A stretch of 36,067 nucleotides of DNA, taken from the NCBI RefSeq assembly GCF_000716545.1, contig NZ_JNWZ01000071.1:1-36067 (forward strand), written 5' to 3'. The notes under the pieces were generated by a model. The model ran no database searches. It was not told the DNA's origin and saw only the letters and a program-made list of their open reading frames with translations. Source of the DNA: Kitasatospora phosalacinea (GTDB taxonomy: Bacteria; Actinomycetota; Actinomycetes; Streptomycetales; Streptomycetaceae). Of this stretch, positions 1 to 9,191 are shown in pieces. Made by a program: the position numbers and the translations under genes. Each line of letters begins with the position of its first letter. Positions within the stretch are counted from its first letter, which is position 1.

Positions 1-645
1 GGCCGGGGCGGGGGCGGTGACGGTGGCGGGACCGGCGTCGGCGGGGGAGCGCGGGGCCGGTACGGCGGGCGCGGGGGCGGTGCCGGTTTCGCGGCCGGTC
101 TCGGGGCCGGAGCGGGAGGCGCGGGGGGCGTCCTCGGCGCGGGGCTGCGGGGGGACGGTGGCGAGCAGGCCGGCGGCGAGCGAGAACGCGTCGGGGCGGT
201 CGGCGTGGTGGCCGGGCAGCGGGAGTTCGCCGCCGCCGAGGTGGCCGAGGGTGTCGCCGAGGCCCCGCACCGGGCCGGTGCCCGCAGTGTCGGCGGTGTC
301 GGTGGTGCCAGCGGTGCCAGCGGTGCCAGCGGTGCCAGCGGTGTCGGCGGCGCCGGCCGGGTCGAGGCCGTCGGCGGTGCGGATCGCGCCGCCGGCCGCG
401 CCGTCGAGCGGTCCGCCGTCGTCACCGCCGGAACGGGCGTCGCCGGGGCGGACGAGGGTGCCGAGGGCGCGGCCGGGGTGCCGCGGGAGGTGCCCGGTGT
501 CGGCGGCGCGGGCGTCGGCCGCGCCGAGTCCGAGGCCCAACACCTGGGCGGCGAGCATTCCGCTCGCCGCCAGTGCCCCGGGCCGTCCCCACCGGCGTCG
601 GGAGGTGTCCGAACGTCGCGGTCGCTTCGCGTGATTGGTTCGCAC
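1..645 (-). CDS. Secreted Ala/Gly/Pro/Thr-rich protein, N-terminal part (runs off left edge)
   Basis: The frame is open from GTG 645 to the window edge (215 codons, no stop) with almost every codon ending in G or C, so it looks genuinely coding. The N-terminus is basic (several Arg/Lys in the first 20 residues), followed by a hydrophobic stretch around residues 25-40 and an Ala-x-Ala-like cleavage site (ADARA then ADTG), which is a signal peptide. The mature part is low complexity, with a Gly-Thr-Ala repeat encoded by four copies of a 9-bp unit, then Pro/Ala-rich sequence. It lies 79 nt behind bglC on the same strand, so it may be read from the ceb operon. An in-frame GTG at 693 would add 16 residues; neither start has a well-spaced ribosome site. 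I do not recognise the family. Confidence 0.6.
   Translation of the reverse strand, partial: MRTNHAKRPRRSDTSRRRWGRPGALAASGMLAAQVLGLGLGAADARAADTGHLPRHPGRALGTLVRPGDARSGGDDGGPLDGAAGGAIRTADGLDPAGAADTAGTAGTAGTAGTTDTADTAGTGPVRGLGDTLGHLGGGELPLPGHHADRPDAFSLAAGLLATVPPQPRAEDAPRASRSGPETGRETGTAPAPAVPAPRSPADAGPATVTAPAPA
304..339. repeat. 9-bp tandem repeat x4 in the secreted protein gene
   Basis: Four perfect copies of ggtgccagc. On the minus strand they encode a Thr-Ala-Gly type repeat in the secreted protein. The number of units may vary between strains. Confidence 0.85.
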
Positions 646-724
646 ACCAGGGGAGAACGAGCGGGACTCCCCGCGGTCACGCTCGTCGCTCACACTCCGT
701 CACACTGTGCGGGGGTGCGGGAGT

Positions 725-2182
725 TCAGGCGAGCCCTCCGCGCCGGATCACCTCCGCGTACCAGCGGGCGCTGCTCTTGGGCGTGCGCTTCTGGGTGTCG
801 TAGTCGACGTGGACGATGCCGAAGCGCTTGCTGTAGCCGTACGCCCACTCGAAGTTGTCCAGGAACGACCAGAGGTAGTAGCCCCGGACGTCGGCGCCCG
901 CCGCGATCGCGTCGGCCACGGCCTGCAGGTGCAGTTCGACGTAGCGGACCCGCTCCGGGTCGTCGACCTCGCCGTCCGGGCCGACCACGTCCTCGAAGGC
1001 GGCGCCGTTCTCGGTGACCAGCAGCGGCAGGCCGAAGTCGTTGTGCATGCCGACCAGCGAGTCGGACAGGCCGGAGGCGTCGATCGGCCAGCCCATCGCG
1101 GTGACGTCGTCGTTGGCGAGGTGGAAGACCACGTCCTCGGAGCCCGGCCAGCAGCTGAACTCGCTGTCGCCGTGGCCGTCGTTGCGGGCCGCCTCGGCGG
1201 TCTCCACGACGGCGCCGTTGGGCGCCGAGACGACGGTCGGGTTGTAGTAGTTGAGGCCGAGCAGGTCGATCGGGCGGCCGATCTCCGCCTCGTCGCCGGG
1301 GCGCACCAGCTCGTCCCAGTCGACGATGTGGGCGGTGTCCGCCTTCAGGTCCTCGTCGTAGCCGCCCTTGAACATCGGGCCGGTCCAGACCCGGTTGCCG
1401 ACCGCCTCGATCCGGCGGGCCGCCTCGCGGTCCTCCGGGGCGTCGGTGAGCGGGCGGACCAGGTGCAGGTTGAGCGAGACCGCGATCTTCGCCGAGGCGG
1501 GCAGCACCTCGCGCAGCGCGCCGACGGCCAGGCCGTGGCCGAGGTTGAGGTGGTGGGCGGCCTTGAGCGCGTCCGCCGGGTTGGTGCGGCCGGGGGCGTG
1601 GACGCCGGAGCCGTAGCCGAGGAAGGCGCTGCACCAGGGCTCGTTGAGCGTGGTCCACACCGGGATGCGGTCGCCGAGCGCGGCACCGGCCAGCGCCGCG
1701 TACTCGGCGAAGCGGTAGGCGGTCTCCCGGACCGGCCAGCCGCCGGCCTCCTCCAGGTCCTGCGGGAGGTCCCAGTGGTAGAGCGTGGCGACCGGGGAGA
1801 TGCCGTGCTCCAGCAGGGTGTCGACCAGGGCGCGGTAGAAGTCGAGGCCGCGCTCGACGGCCGGGCCGCGGCCGGTGGGCTGGATCCGGGGCCAGGACAG
1901 CGAGAAGCGGTACGAGGTGAGGCCGAGGTCGGCCATCAGCCGGACGTCCTCGCGGAAGCGGTGGTAGTGGTCCACCGCCACGTCGCCGGTGTCGCCGTTC
2001 AGCACCTTGCCGGGGGTCTTGGCGAAGGCGTCCCAGATGGACGGGGTGCGCCCGTCCTCGGCGGCCGCGCCCTCGATCTGGTAGGCGGCGGTCGCCGCAC
2101 CCCAGGCGAAGCCGGGCGGGAAGGCAACCCGGGGGGCCGCCACCGATGCGTGGGCGGCTGTGGTCGGATCGGTCATGGTCAT
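725..2182 (-). CDS. bglC: Glycoside hydrolase family 1 beta-glucosidase (BglC)
   Basis: Cytoplasmic beta-glucosidase that hydrolyses imported cellobiose and cello-oligosaccharides to glucose. It is 485 residues, normal for GH1, and has no signal peptide. The family signatures are clear: [18 protein letters not shown] near the N-terminus, acid/base Glu181 in TLNEP and nucleophile Glu391 in VTENG. It is the last gene of the cebEFG-bglC operon, 90 nt after cebG, and has its own CebR-type palindrome ending 1 nt before the start codon. ATG 2182 is chosen because GGGAG inside that operator sits 9 nt upstream and can act as ribosome site; ATG 2176 is the alternative. In streptomycetes BglC also sets cellobiose and cellotriose levels and so the inducer pool for CebR. 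Confidence 0.95.
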   Translation of the reverse strand: MTMTDPTTAAHASVAAPRVAFPPGFAWGAATAAYQIEGAAAEDGRTPSIWDAFAKTPGKVLNGDTGDVAVDHYHRFREDVRLMADLGLTSYRFSLSWPRIQPTGRGPAVERGLDFYRALVDTLLEHGISPVATLYHWDLPQDLEEAGGWPVRETAYRFAEYAALAGAALGDRIPVWTTLNEPWCSAFLGYGSGVHAPGRTNPADALKAAHHLNLGHGLAVGALREVLPASAKIAVSLNLHLVRPLTDAPEDREAARRIEAVGNRVWTGPMFKGGYDEDLKADTAHIVDWDELVRPGDEAEIGRPIDLLGLNYYNPTVVSAPNGAVVETAEAARNDGHGDSEFSCWPGSEDVVFHLANDDVTAMGWPIDASGLSDSLVGMHNDFGLPLLVTENGAAFEDVVGPDGEVDDPERVRYVELHLQAVADAIAAGADVRGYYLWSFLDNFEWAYGYSKRFGIVHVDYDTQKRTPKSSARWYAEVIRRGGLA

Positions 2183-2183
2183 A

Positions 2184-2197
2184 CGGGAGCGCTCCCA
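2184..2197. promoter_or_regulatory. CebR operator upstream of bglC
   Basis: Contains the 12-bp palindrome GGGAGCGCTCCC (2185-2196); one flanking base differs from the 14-bp consensus TGGGAGCGCTCCCA. It abuts the bglC start codon. On the mRNA strand its first half site, GGGAG, lies 9 nt before the ATG and is the only Shine-Dalgarno-like sequence there, so one element seems to serve both repressor binding and ribosome binding. Confidence 0.88.
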
Positions 2198-2272
2198 TGG
2201 CTCGGAGGTGGACGGGGCGGGGTGCCGGGGCCGACCGGTGGATCGGTCCCCGGCGGACCGGCTCTTGACGGA

Positions 2273-3187
2273 TCAGCTCTTGACGGCGCCGGAGGTGATG
2301 CCGCCGACTATGTGCTTCCCCAGAACGGCGAAGATCAGCAGTAGCGGCAGGGTGCCGACGAGCGCGCCGGTCATGATCACGGCCTGGTTGATGTCGTGGC
2401 CGGAGCCACCGCCGAGGCCGGAGAGCGCCACCTGCACGGTGGGGTTCTGCGCGTTGAGCGCCACGAACGGCCAGAAGAAGTCGTTCCAGGACTGGACGAA
2501 GACCAGCATGCCGAGCACCGCCATGGCGGGCCGGGCGATCGGGAACACCACGTGCCAGATGACCCGCATGCTGTTCGCGCCGTCCACCCGGGCCGCCTCG
2601 ATCAGCTCGAACGGCAGCGCCTCGGACAGGAACTGGCGCATGAAGAACACGCCGAAAGCCGCCACCAGGGAGGGCAGGATGACCGACTGCAGGTGGCCGC
2701 TCCACTCCAGGTCGGTGATGATCCGGTACAGCGGGATGACGCTGAGCTGCGGCGGGATGGTCATGGTGGCGACCACCAGGGTCAGCAGCGCGTTGCGGCC
2801 GCGGAAGCGCAGCTTGGCGAAGGCGAAGCCGGCCAGCGTGGAGAACAGCACCGTGGACAGCGAGACGCAGCCCGCCACGATGGTGGAGTTCAGCAGCGCG
2901 GTGCCCATGTCGGCCTGGTCCCAGGCGACCGAGATGTTGTTCCACAGCTCGCCGCCGGGCACCATCGGCGGCGGCGACAGGGCCACCCGCTCACCGGTGT
3001 TGGAGGCCGCGACGAAGGTCCAGTACAGCGGGAACAGCGAGACCAGCGCGGCGACGCCGAGCAGCACGTAGGTGATCGGGCCGGCCTTGTCGTGCTCGCC
3101 CGCCTTGCGCCGGAACAGGCCGCGCGGGCGGGCTGGTTGGGCGTGCTTCGCCTCGCGGGAGGAGGGGGTGGACAGGGTGGCGGCCAT
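2273..3187 (-). CDS. cebG: Cellobiose/cellotriose ABC permease CebG
   Basis: Inner-membrane permease of a CUT1-type sugar importer, 304 residues, with about six hydrophobic segments. The cytoplasmic EAA loop that contacts the ATPase is visible (EAARVDGANSMRVIWHVVFP). The start ATG 3187 is one nt past the cebF stop codon, with GGGAGG 5 nt upstream inside the cebF end, so translation is likely coupled. It pairs with CebF as a heterodimeric channel for CebE-bound cello-oligosaccharides. No ATPase gene is present; in streptomycetes the shared ATPase MsiK, encoded elsewhere, powers this transporter. Confidence 0.93.
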   Translation of the reverse strand: MAATLSTPSSREAKHAQPARPRGLFRRKAGEHDKAGPITYVLLGVAALVSLFPLYWTFVAASNTGERVALSPPPMVPGGELWNNISVAWDQADMGTALLNSTIVAGCVSLSTVLFSTLAGFAFAKLRFRGRNALLTLVVATMTIPPQLSVIPLYRIITDLEWSGHLQSVILPSLVAAFGVFFMRQFLSEALPFELIEAARVDGANSMRVIWHVVFPIARPAMAVLGMLVFVQSWNDFFWPFVALNAQNPTVQVALSGLGGGSGHDINQAVIMTGALVGTLPLLLIFAVLGKHIVGGITSGAVKS

Positions 3188-3188
3188 G

Positions 3189-4148
3189 TCAGCCTCCCAA
3201 CTCGTTGCGATTGCGGTAGCGGGTGATCAGGTACTGCGCGAGGCCGATCAGCAGCAGGATCAGCAGCATCGTCCAGGCCACCGCCGAGGCGCGGCCCAAC
3301 TGGCGCGACGGCCAGCCCAGCTCGTACATGTAGAGGCTGAGCGTCTGGAACTGGTGCGCGGAGCCGCCGGACACGCCGACACCGCCTCCGAACAGCATCG
3401 GCTCGCCGAACAGCTGGGTGGCGCCGATGGTGGAGACGATGATGGTGAACATGATGGTCGGCCGGATCGACGGGATGGTGATCCGGGTGAACTGCTGCCA
3501 GCGGCTGGCCCCGTCAAGGCTGGCCGCCTCGTACAGGTCCTTCGGCACCGCCTGCATCGCCGCCAGGTAGATCAGCGCGTTGTAGCCGGTCCAGCGCCAG
3601 GTGACGATGGTGGAGATGGCGATCTGCGAGGGCCAGGTCTCGGAGTACCAGTTCGGGTGGATGCCCACCACGTCCAGCGCCCAGTTGATGAAGCCGTAGT
3701 CCGGGTTGAACAGCTGCACGAACACCAGGGTCGCCGCGGCGATCGAGGTGGCGTACGGCGCGAGGATCGCGACCCGGAAGAAGCCGCGGCCGCGCATCCG
3801 GTAGTTGAGCAGGTGGGCCAGCCCGAGCGCCATCAGCAGCTGCGGGACGGTCGAGATCACACCGATGGTGAAGGTGTTGCGCAGCGCCGTCCAGAACTGG
3901 TCGTTGGACCACAGCCGGGTGTAGTTGCCGAAGCCCTTCCACTCCATCACGTCCGGCTTGAGCAGGTCGACGTAGTGCAGCGACAGCCAGCCGGTCCAGA
4001 TCAGCGGGAAGAGGCCGAAGGCGGCGAAACAGAGGAAGAACGGCGCGATGAAGGCGTACGGGGAGGCCTTCAGGTCGAACCGGTACAGGCGGGAGCGCCA
4101 TGAGGAGCGCGCGGCGGGCGGGGCCTCGGCGCGGACGTGGGTGGCCAC
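3189..4148 (-). CDS. cebF: Cellobiose/cellotriose ABC permease CebF
   Basis: The MalF-type permease half of the importer, 319 residues. After a basic N-terminal tail there are about six membrane segments, beginning with SPYAFIAPFFLCFAAFGLFP, and an EAA loop (EAASLDGASRWQQFTRITIP). The GTG start at 4148 has AAGGAAA about 9 nt upstream. It follows cebE after a 109-nt gap that holds a strong hairpin, and is coupled to cebG. The assignment rests on family features and the conserved cebR-cebEFG-bglC order. Confidence 0.93.
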   Translation of the reverse strand: MATHVRAEAPPAARSSWRSRLYRFDLKASPYAFIAPFFLCFAAFGLFPLIWTGWLSLHYVDLLKPDVMEWKGFGNYTRLWSNDQFWTALRNTFTIGVISTVPQLLMALGLAHLLNYRMRGRGFFRVAILAPYATSIAAATLVFVQLFNPDYGFINWALDVVGIHPNWYSETWPSQIAISTIVTWRWTGYNALIYLAAMQAVPKDLYEAASLDGASRWQQFTRITIPSIRPTIMFTIIVSTIGATQLFGEPMLFGGGVGVSGGSAHQFQTLSLYMYELGWPSRQLGRASAVAWTMLLILLLIGLAQYLITRYRNRNELGG

Positions 4149-4191
4149 TTGGGGTTTCCTTCCCGGGGGTGGCGAGGGGCGGCGGAACGGC

Positions 4192-4221
4192 GCCCGGCCG
4201 GGTGGGCGGACCCGGCCGGGC
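4192..4221. repeat. Perfect 12-bp inverted repeat between cebE and cebF
   Basis: GCCCGGCCGGGT, loop GGGCGG, ACCCGGCCGGGC: a 12-bp perfect, all-GC-rich stem with a 6-nt loop in the cebE-cebF gap. By analogy with malE-malF and similar operons, such a hairpin commonly stabilises the upstream message or partly terminates, giving more binding protein than permease. Confidence 0.85.
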
Positions 4222-4257
4222 AGTTGGGATCGGCTACCGGCGTGCTGCCGGCCCGGA

Positions 4258-5574
4258 TCAGTGGCTGGTCTTGTCGTCGACCAGCTTGGTCACGTTCTCC
4301 CAGGCCTTGACCGGGTCGGTGCCGTGCTCCTCGATGTCGAGGATGCCGTTGTCGGTGATGATCGTCTTGACGTTGCCGTCCTGCTCACCGATCGGGACCG
4401 GCTTGATCGAGGTGGCGGACGCGGCGAAGATCTGGCCGGTCGGGGCGTTGTTGAAGTACTCGAGCTTGGCGCCCTGGACGGCCGGCTGCTGCAGGCCGCC
4501 GACGGTGGAGGGCAGGTTGCCGACCTTGGTGAAGACCTTGGCCTGCTGCTCCGGAGCGGTCAGCCAGGCGGCCAGCTCGGCGGCCTCCTTGACGTGCTTG
4601 CCGGCCTTCGGGACGGTCAGGAAGGCGCCGCCCCAGTTGGAGGCGACCGGCGCGGCCGCGACGTCCCACTTGCCCTTGCCGGCCTCGCCGCCGTACTTGC
4701 TCAGGGAGGAGGTCATCCAGGAGGGGCAGACCACGGCGGCGAACTTGGCGTTCGCGACGGCCGCGTTCCACGGGTCCTGGAACTGGCGCAGGCCGGCGCT
4801 GATCTTCGCCTTCGAGGCGGAGACCGCGAGGTCCCAGGCGGTCTTCACGCCGGGGCTGGTCTTGTAGACGAGCTTGCCGGAGGCGTCCGAGTACTGCTGC
4901 GGCTGGGCCGACAGCACGGCGTTGAACAGGCCGGAGGCCGAGTCGGTGAAGAAGGTCCCGGACGGGGCGTGCTCCTGGTACTTCTGGCCGGCCGCGACGA
5001 ACTTCGCCCAGTCACCCGCCCACAGCTTGCCGACCTCCTCGCGGTCGGTCGGCAGGCCGGCCTGCTGGAACAGGTCGGTGCGGTAGCAGATCGCCATCGG
5101 GCCGATGTCCGTGCCCAGGCCGATCATCGAGCCGGACGGGGTGGTGGCCTGCTTCGACTTCCAGTCCAGCCAGTTGCTCGGGTTGATGCCCTCGGTCTTG
5201 CCGAGGTCCACGAACTTGTCGCCCAGGGTGTTGGTGGCCTGCGCGATGTAGCCGACCTCGACCGCCTGGATGTCGGCCAGGCCGCTGCCCGAGCCCAGGT
5301 GGGTGGTCAGCGCGTCCCAGTACTTCTGGCCGTCCTGGACGGTCTGGTACTTGATGGTGATGTTCGGGTGCGCGGCCATGTACTCGTCGTACAGGCCGGC
5401 CTCCACGTAACCGAAGGTGCCGAAGTCACCGATGTTGAGGGTGATCTTCCCGTTGGCGTCGCTCGAACCGCCCTTGTCGGAGCTCGACGAGCAGGCCGTG
5501 AGCAGCAGGGTGGAGGCGGCGAGGACCGCGGTGGCGGCGACAACGGCTCTGCGGGGGCGGGAGGTGGTGCGCAT
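4258..5574 (-). CDS. cebE: Cellobiose/cellotriose-binding lipoprotein CebE
   Basis: Extracellular solute-binding protein of the cello-oligosaccharide importer, 438 residues, a normal length for the family. It has a basic N-terminus, a hydrophobic segment and a lipobox LLTAC with the lipidated Cys at 28, followed by a Ser-rich linker. The mature part has the features of family 1 sugar-binding proteins (for example IGLGTDIGPMAICYRTDLFQQAGLPTD). AAGGAG about 9 nt before the ATG supports the start. It is first in the operon and divergent from cebR, with a perfect CebR operator 167 nt upstream. Confidence 0.94.
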   Translation of the reverse strand: MRTTSRPRRAVVAATAVLAASTLLLTACSSSSDKGGSSDANGKITLNIGDFGTFGYVEAGLYDEYMAAHPNITIKYQTVQDGQKYWDALTTHLGSGSGLADIQAVEVGYIAQATNTLGDKFVDLGKTEGINPSNWLDWKSKQATTPSGSMIGLGTDIGPMAICYRTDLFQQAGLPTDREEVGKLWAGDWAKFVAAGQKYQEHAPSGTFFTDSASGLFNAVLSAQPQQYSDASGKLVYKTSPGVKTAWDLAVSASKAKISAGLRQFQDPWNAAVANAKFAAVVCPSWMTSSLSKYGGEAGKGKWDVAAAPVASNWGGAFLTVPKAGKHVKEAAELAAWLTAPEQQAKVFTKVGNLPSTVGGLQQPAVQGAKLEYFNNAPTGQIFAASATSIKPVPIGEQDGNVKTIITDNGILDIEEHGTDPVKAWENVTKLVDDKTSH

Positions 5575-5738
5575 GGGGACGAACTCCTTTGTCCGGGTGG
5601 TTGGTCCGGGTCGGTCCGGGTCGTTCCGGCTCCTCCCCGGTGGTGTTCCGGGTGCCTGCCGGTGGTCTTCCGCGGGTCTTGCCGGGCTGGAAACGAGAGC
5701 TTCGTGGGTGTTCTTGGTGCGCTGAATCTTGGCTACAG

Positions 5739-5756
5739 TGTGGGAGCGCTCCCACA
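5739..5756. promoter_or_regulatory. CebR operator in the cebE-cebR gap
   Basis: TGTGGGAGCGCTCCCACA is a perfect 18-bp palindrome containing the exact CebR consensus TGGGAGCGCTCCCA (5741-5754). It lies in the 458-nt gap between divergent cebE and cebR and probably blocks the cebE promoter until cellobiose or cellotriose releases CebR. Confidence 0.95.
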
Positions 5757-6032
5757 GCTGGCATGCCGGAAGGTTGCTGTGTCGCGGGGGTGAGTGTCAA
5801 GACGTGGTGACATAAACGTTGCCGTAGCGTTTCCGGCTTCGTTACCACCGCCGTTGACGTCCTCGGGCTGCCCTCCGACACCTTCCGGTCCGCCCCGGAT
5901 GGTCGGAAACGCCGCGGGACCGGCCACAATGAACAGTCCGTACGGGCCCGGGGCGGCCCCGCGGATCCGTCCGCCCGCCCCGCCCGCCCCGTCCGTCCGT
6001 TCCATCCGTCCCAGAGACCGAAAGGTGTAGCG

Positions 6033-7097
6033 ATGAGCCCGACCGCACAGCGCCCCGACGCGCTCCACCCGGGCGCCGGCGGCAGAGCCACCGCGCGCCC
6101 CACCCTGGAGGAGGTGGCCGCGCTGGCAGGCGTCGGCCGCGGCACCGTCTCCCGGGTCATCAACGGCTCCCCGCGGGTCAGCGCCAAGGCCCGCGAAGCC
6201 GTCCAGGCCGCCATCGCCGAACTCGGCTACGTGCCCAACCGGGCCGCCCGGACCCTGGTCACCTCGCGCACCGACTCGATCGCGCTGGTCGTCCCCGAGG
6301 CCGAGACCAGGCTCTTCTCCGAGCCGTACTTCTCCGACATCATCAGCGGCGTCTCGGCCGAACTCGCCGAGACGGACATGCAGCTGCTGCTGATCCTGGT
6401 CCGCAACCAGCGCGAGCGCGACCGGCTCTCGGCCTACCTGACCGCCCAGCGCGTCGACGGCGTCCTGGTCGTCTCGGTGCACCGCGACGACCCGCTGCCC
6501 GGGCTGCTGGAGAGCCTGGAGATCCCCTCCGTGCTGGCCGGCCGGCGCGGAGACCTCGAACCGCTCAGCTACGTCCACGCCGACAACGCCGGCGGCGCCC
6601 GGATGGCCGTGCGCCACCTGCTCCGGCGCGGCTGCTCCCAGGTCGCCACCCTCACCGGCCCGCTCGACATGGAGGTCGCCCAGGCCCGCCTCGGCGGCTA
6701 CCGCCGGGCCCTGGAGGAGGCCGGCCACGCCTACGACGAGGCTCTGGTCGGACTGGCCGACTTCACCGAGGAGGGCGGCCGGGTCGCGATGCGCGAACTC
6801 CTCGCCCGCAGGCCCGAGTTGGACGGCGTGTTCTGCGCCTCCGACGTGATGGCGGCCGGCGCGATGCAGGTGCTGCGGGCCGCCGGGCGGCGGATCCCCG
6901 ACGATGTCGCGGTGATCGGCTTCGACGACTCGATCGTCGCTCGGCACACCGACCCGCCGATGACCAGCGTCCGCCAGCCGATCGAGGAGATGGGCCGCAC
7001 CATGGCCCGGCTGCTGCTCGACGAGATCCACGAGCGCGGCCGGGCCCGGCGGCAGGTGGTGCTGGCGACCGAGCTGATCGTCCGCGACTCCGCCTGA
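6033..7097 (+). CDS. cebR: LacI-family cellobiose-responsive repressor CebR
   Basis: Transcriptional repressor of cellulose utilisation, 354 residues. The N-terminal helix-turn-helix spans about residues 24-46 (PTLEEVAALAGVGRGTVSRVING), followed by the LacI hinge helix (PNRAARTL, 68-75) and a periplasmic-binding-protein-like effector domain ending with IGFDDSIVARHTDPPMTSVRQP. AAAGGTG upstream supports ATG 6033. It is divergent from cebE, and the two palindromes at 5741 and 2184 are its expected targets. In plant-pathogenic Streptomyces CebR also controls virulence genes; nothing here suggests that role. Confidence 0.94.
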   Translation: MSPTAQRPDALHPGAGGRATARPTLEEVAALAGVGRGTVSRVINGSPRVSAKAREAVQAAIAELGYVPNRAARTLVTSRTDSIALVVPEAETRLFSEPYFSDIISGVSAELAETDMQLLLILVRNQRERDRLSAYLTAQRVDGVLVVSVHRDDPLPGLLESLEIPSVLAGRRGDLEPLSYVHADNAGGARMAVRHLLRRGCSQVATLTGPLDMEVAQARLGGYRRALEEAGHAYDEALVGLADFTEEGGRVAMRELLARRPELDGVFCASDVMAAGAMQVLRAAGRRIPDDVAVIGFDDSIVARHTDPPMTSVRQPIEEMGRTMARLLLDEIHERGRARRQVVLATELIVRDSA

Positions 7098-7460
7098 CGG
7101 CGGGAGGGGCGGAACGGGACGGCTCGGCGGGCGGGCGGAGGAGCCCCCGGGGTGCGGCTGGAGGCGGCCGGGGTGCGGCCGGAGGGTGGCCGGGGTGCGG
7201 CCGGGGATGCTCGCGTCCGGCCCGGGCCCTCGGGCCGGAAGTGTGCCGGGCCCGGCACGGCTGTGCGGGGGCGCGCCGGGCCGGGACTTCGCGGTGGCCT
7301 TCGGGAGTGGGCTTTCGGGGCGGGGCTCTGTGGCGGGTTCTGGTAGCGGGTTCTCGCGGCGGGTCCGCGGGGTGGATCTTCGGGTCGGATCTTCGGGCTG
7401 GATCTTCTGTGCGGGCGCCCGGACCCGCCGGTCGTCGGGCCCGCCGGTGGCCTAGTCCGC
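7098..7460. other. Gene-free G-rich spacer between cebR and thioesterase, with short repeats
   Basis: No reading frame here looks coding on either strand. It holds repeated GCCGGGGTGCGG-like blocks, two strong inverted repeats at 7217-7258 and a 13-bp repeat (GGATCTTCGGG core) three times at 7373-7411. It separates the 3' ends of the convergent cebR and thioesterase genes. Confidence 0.6.
7217..7258. terminator. Probable bidirectional terminator after cebR
   Basis: CCGGCCCG, loop GGCCCT, CGGGCCGG (7217-7238) is an 8-bp perfect stem. It is followed immediately by the 16-bp perfect palindrome GTGCCGGGCCCGGCAC (7243-7258). It lies between two convergent genes and has no T-run, as is usual in streptomycetes. 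Confidence 0.5.
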
Positions 7461-7907
7461 TCAGGAGTTGGGGCGCAGCGTCCAGACGATCTCCAGGACG
7501 CCCGTGACGGCGCCGTCCTCGCGGGTGATCTCCACGGTGACCGGGAACTCGGGCCGCTTGCCCTCGTCCAGTTCGGCGATCACCTCGGCGACCGGCCGGC
7601 CGAGCGTCGCGGTCGCGGTCACCACGCCGCGGGCGAGCTTCTTGAACGAGATCTCGCCGACCGTCGGCAGCGGCACCGCGCGGCCCAGCTGGTCGCCGAA
7701 CGCCGCCAGCACGATCGCCCCGCTGGCGGACTCGGCCAGCGTGAACATCGCCCCCGCGTGCGGCCCGCCCACGTGGTTGCGGTACTCGGGCAGGTCGGGC
7801 AGCCGCAGCACGGCCCGCTCCGCGGTGGTCTCCAGGTACTCCAGCTGCAGCGTCTTCACCATCGGGACGGTGGAGGTGAGCAGCTCGCCGATCGCAGTAG
7901 TGGTCAT
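7461..7907 (-). CDS. Hotdog-fold thioesterase (DUF4442/PaaI-like)
   Basis: 148-residue single-domain hotdog protein, probably an acyl-CoA thioesterase in the cytoplasm. The region NHVGGPHAGAMFTLAESASGAIVLAAFGDQL matches the central helix and catalytic loop of PaaI/DUF4442 proteins, where substrate carbonyl binding occurs, and a second half with VPLPTVGEISFKKLARG follows the usual pattern. The substrate cannot be told from sequence. ATG 7907 is chosen because a well-formed promoter places the transcript start on its A; there is no Shine-Dalgarno, so it is probably leaderless. Confidence 0.8.
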   Translation of the reverse strand: MTTTAIGELLTSTVPMVKTLQLEYLETTAERAVLRLPDLPEYRNHVGGPHAGAMFTLAESASGAIVLAAFGDQLGRAVPLPTVGEISFKKLARGVVTATATLGRPVAEVIAELDEGKRPEFPVTVEITREDGAVTGVLEIVWTLRPNS

Positions 7908-7913
7908 GCCGCG

Positions 7914-7942
7914 ATGTTACTAGTGGGTAGCTTCGTCGTCCA
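7914..7942 (-). promoter_or_regulatory. Leaderless promoter of the thioesterase gene
   Basis: On the minus strand TGGACG (7942-7937), a 17-nt spacer and TAACAT (7919-7914) match the SigA/HrdB consensus well. The last -10 base is 7 nt from the A of ATG 7907, so the transcript should begin at the start codon. Confidence 0.65.
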
Positions 7943-8354
7943 TGGGCCGTCGCCCGCCGTCGCCGACCGCGCCCCCTTCCCGGTCTCCTCGGCCGCGCGT
8001 CCCGGTCGGGTGGTTCGGCCGTACTCTCCGATCCTCCCGGCTCGCCCGGTCGTCGGAGCGGTGGTGCGGGAACGCCGACGGAGACGGTGGCGGGAGCGGT
8101 GGTGCGGGAACGCCGACGGAAACGGTGGCGGGAGCGGTAGCCGCCGGGCGGGGGAATCCGCTCCCGGGTCTTCCCCACTCCGCCGGTCGGCGCGACGCCC
8201 CTGGTGGGGGCCGCCGCGGGGCGGGCGCGCGGGAGTTCGGCGCGCGGTGCGCGGAAAAGCGGCGGGGGAAAGTGCGGGGACGATCGGACCGGCCCGCGCG
8301 CACGCGTCCCAACTCGTCACCGCGACAGGCGATCCGGAGAATTCCGGGGGAACG
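7943..8354. other. Gene-free spacer between thioesterase and tRNA-His
   Basis: About 400 nt of GC-rich sequence with no convincing reading frame on either strand. Its only clear internal feature is the 38-bp direct repeat at 8058-8133. Confidence 0.5.
8058..8133. repeat. 38-bp tandem duplication
   Basis: Two adjacent 38-bp copies (8058-8095 and 8096-8133) differ at one base (gagacgg versus gaaacgg). They lie in the spacer between the thioesterase promoter and the tRNA-His terminator. The near identity indicates a recent slippage or duplication. Confidence 0.85.
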
Positions 8355-8390
8355 GCGAAGGCCCGGTCGGTTCCTCGACCGGGCCTTCGC
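8355..8390 (-). terminator. Terminator of tRNA-His
   Basis: A perfect 15-bp stem, GCGAAGGCCCGGTCG (8355-8369) with CGACCGGGCCTTCGC (8376-8390), and a 6-nt loop. It begins 4 nt after the encoded CCA end of tRNA-His, so it is its factor-independent terminator; there is no strong T-run. Confidence 0.88.
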
Positions 8391-8394
8391 GCTC

Positions 8395-8470
8395 TGGGGT
8401 GAGTGACGGGACTCGAACCCGCGGCCACCTGGACCACAACCAGGTGCTCTACCAACTGAGCTACACCCAC
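8395..8470 (-). tRNA. tRNA-His (anticodon GTG)
   Basis: A complete cloverleaf. The acceptor GTGGGTG pairs with CACTCAC (one G-T), the D arm begins GCTCAGTTGGTAGAGC, the anticodon stem CCTGG/CCAGG encloses loop TTGTGGT with anticodon GTG, and the T arm carries GGTTCGAGTCC. The discriminator is C73 with encoded CCA (8397-8395). The extra G at 8471 can serve as G-1 opposite C73, the identity element specific to tRNA-His. It lies downstream of orn on the same strand. Confidence 0.97.
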
Positions 8471-8584
8471 CATCTGTCAGGTGCTTTCCCGCTTCCGCGT
8501 TCCCGCTCCGACAGGAAGAACTCTACAGGATGCCGAGGGGTGCTCGCGCCAGGGTTTTCCCGATCGCCCGGACCGGACCGCTGG

Positions 8585-9187
<603 letters not shown>

Positions 9188-9191
9188 GCAC

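Noticed and set aside
690..2945. 751-codon minus-strand frame overlapping bglC and cebG
   Set aside because: Arg/Pro/Ala/Gly-rich shadow in a different minus-strand frame from bglC and cebG; no domain.
4048..5793. 581-codon plus-strand frame opposite cebE
   Set aside because: Composition of a reverse-complement shadow; cebE on the other strand has clear motifs.
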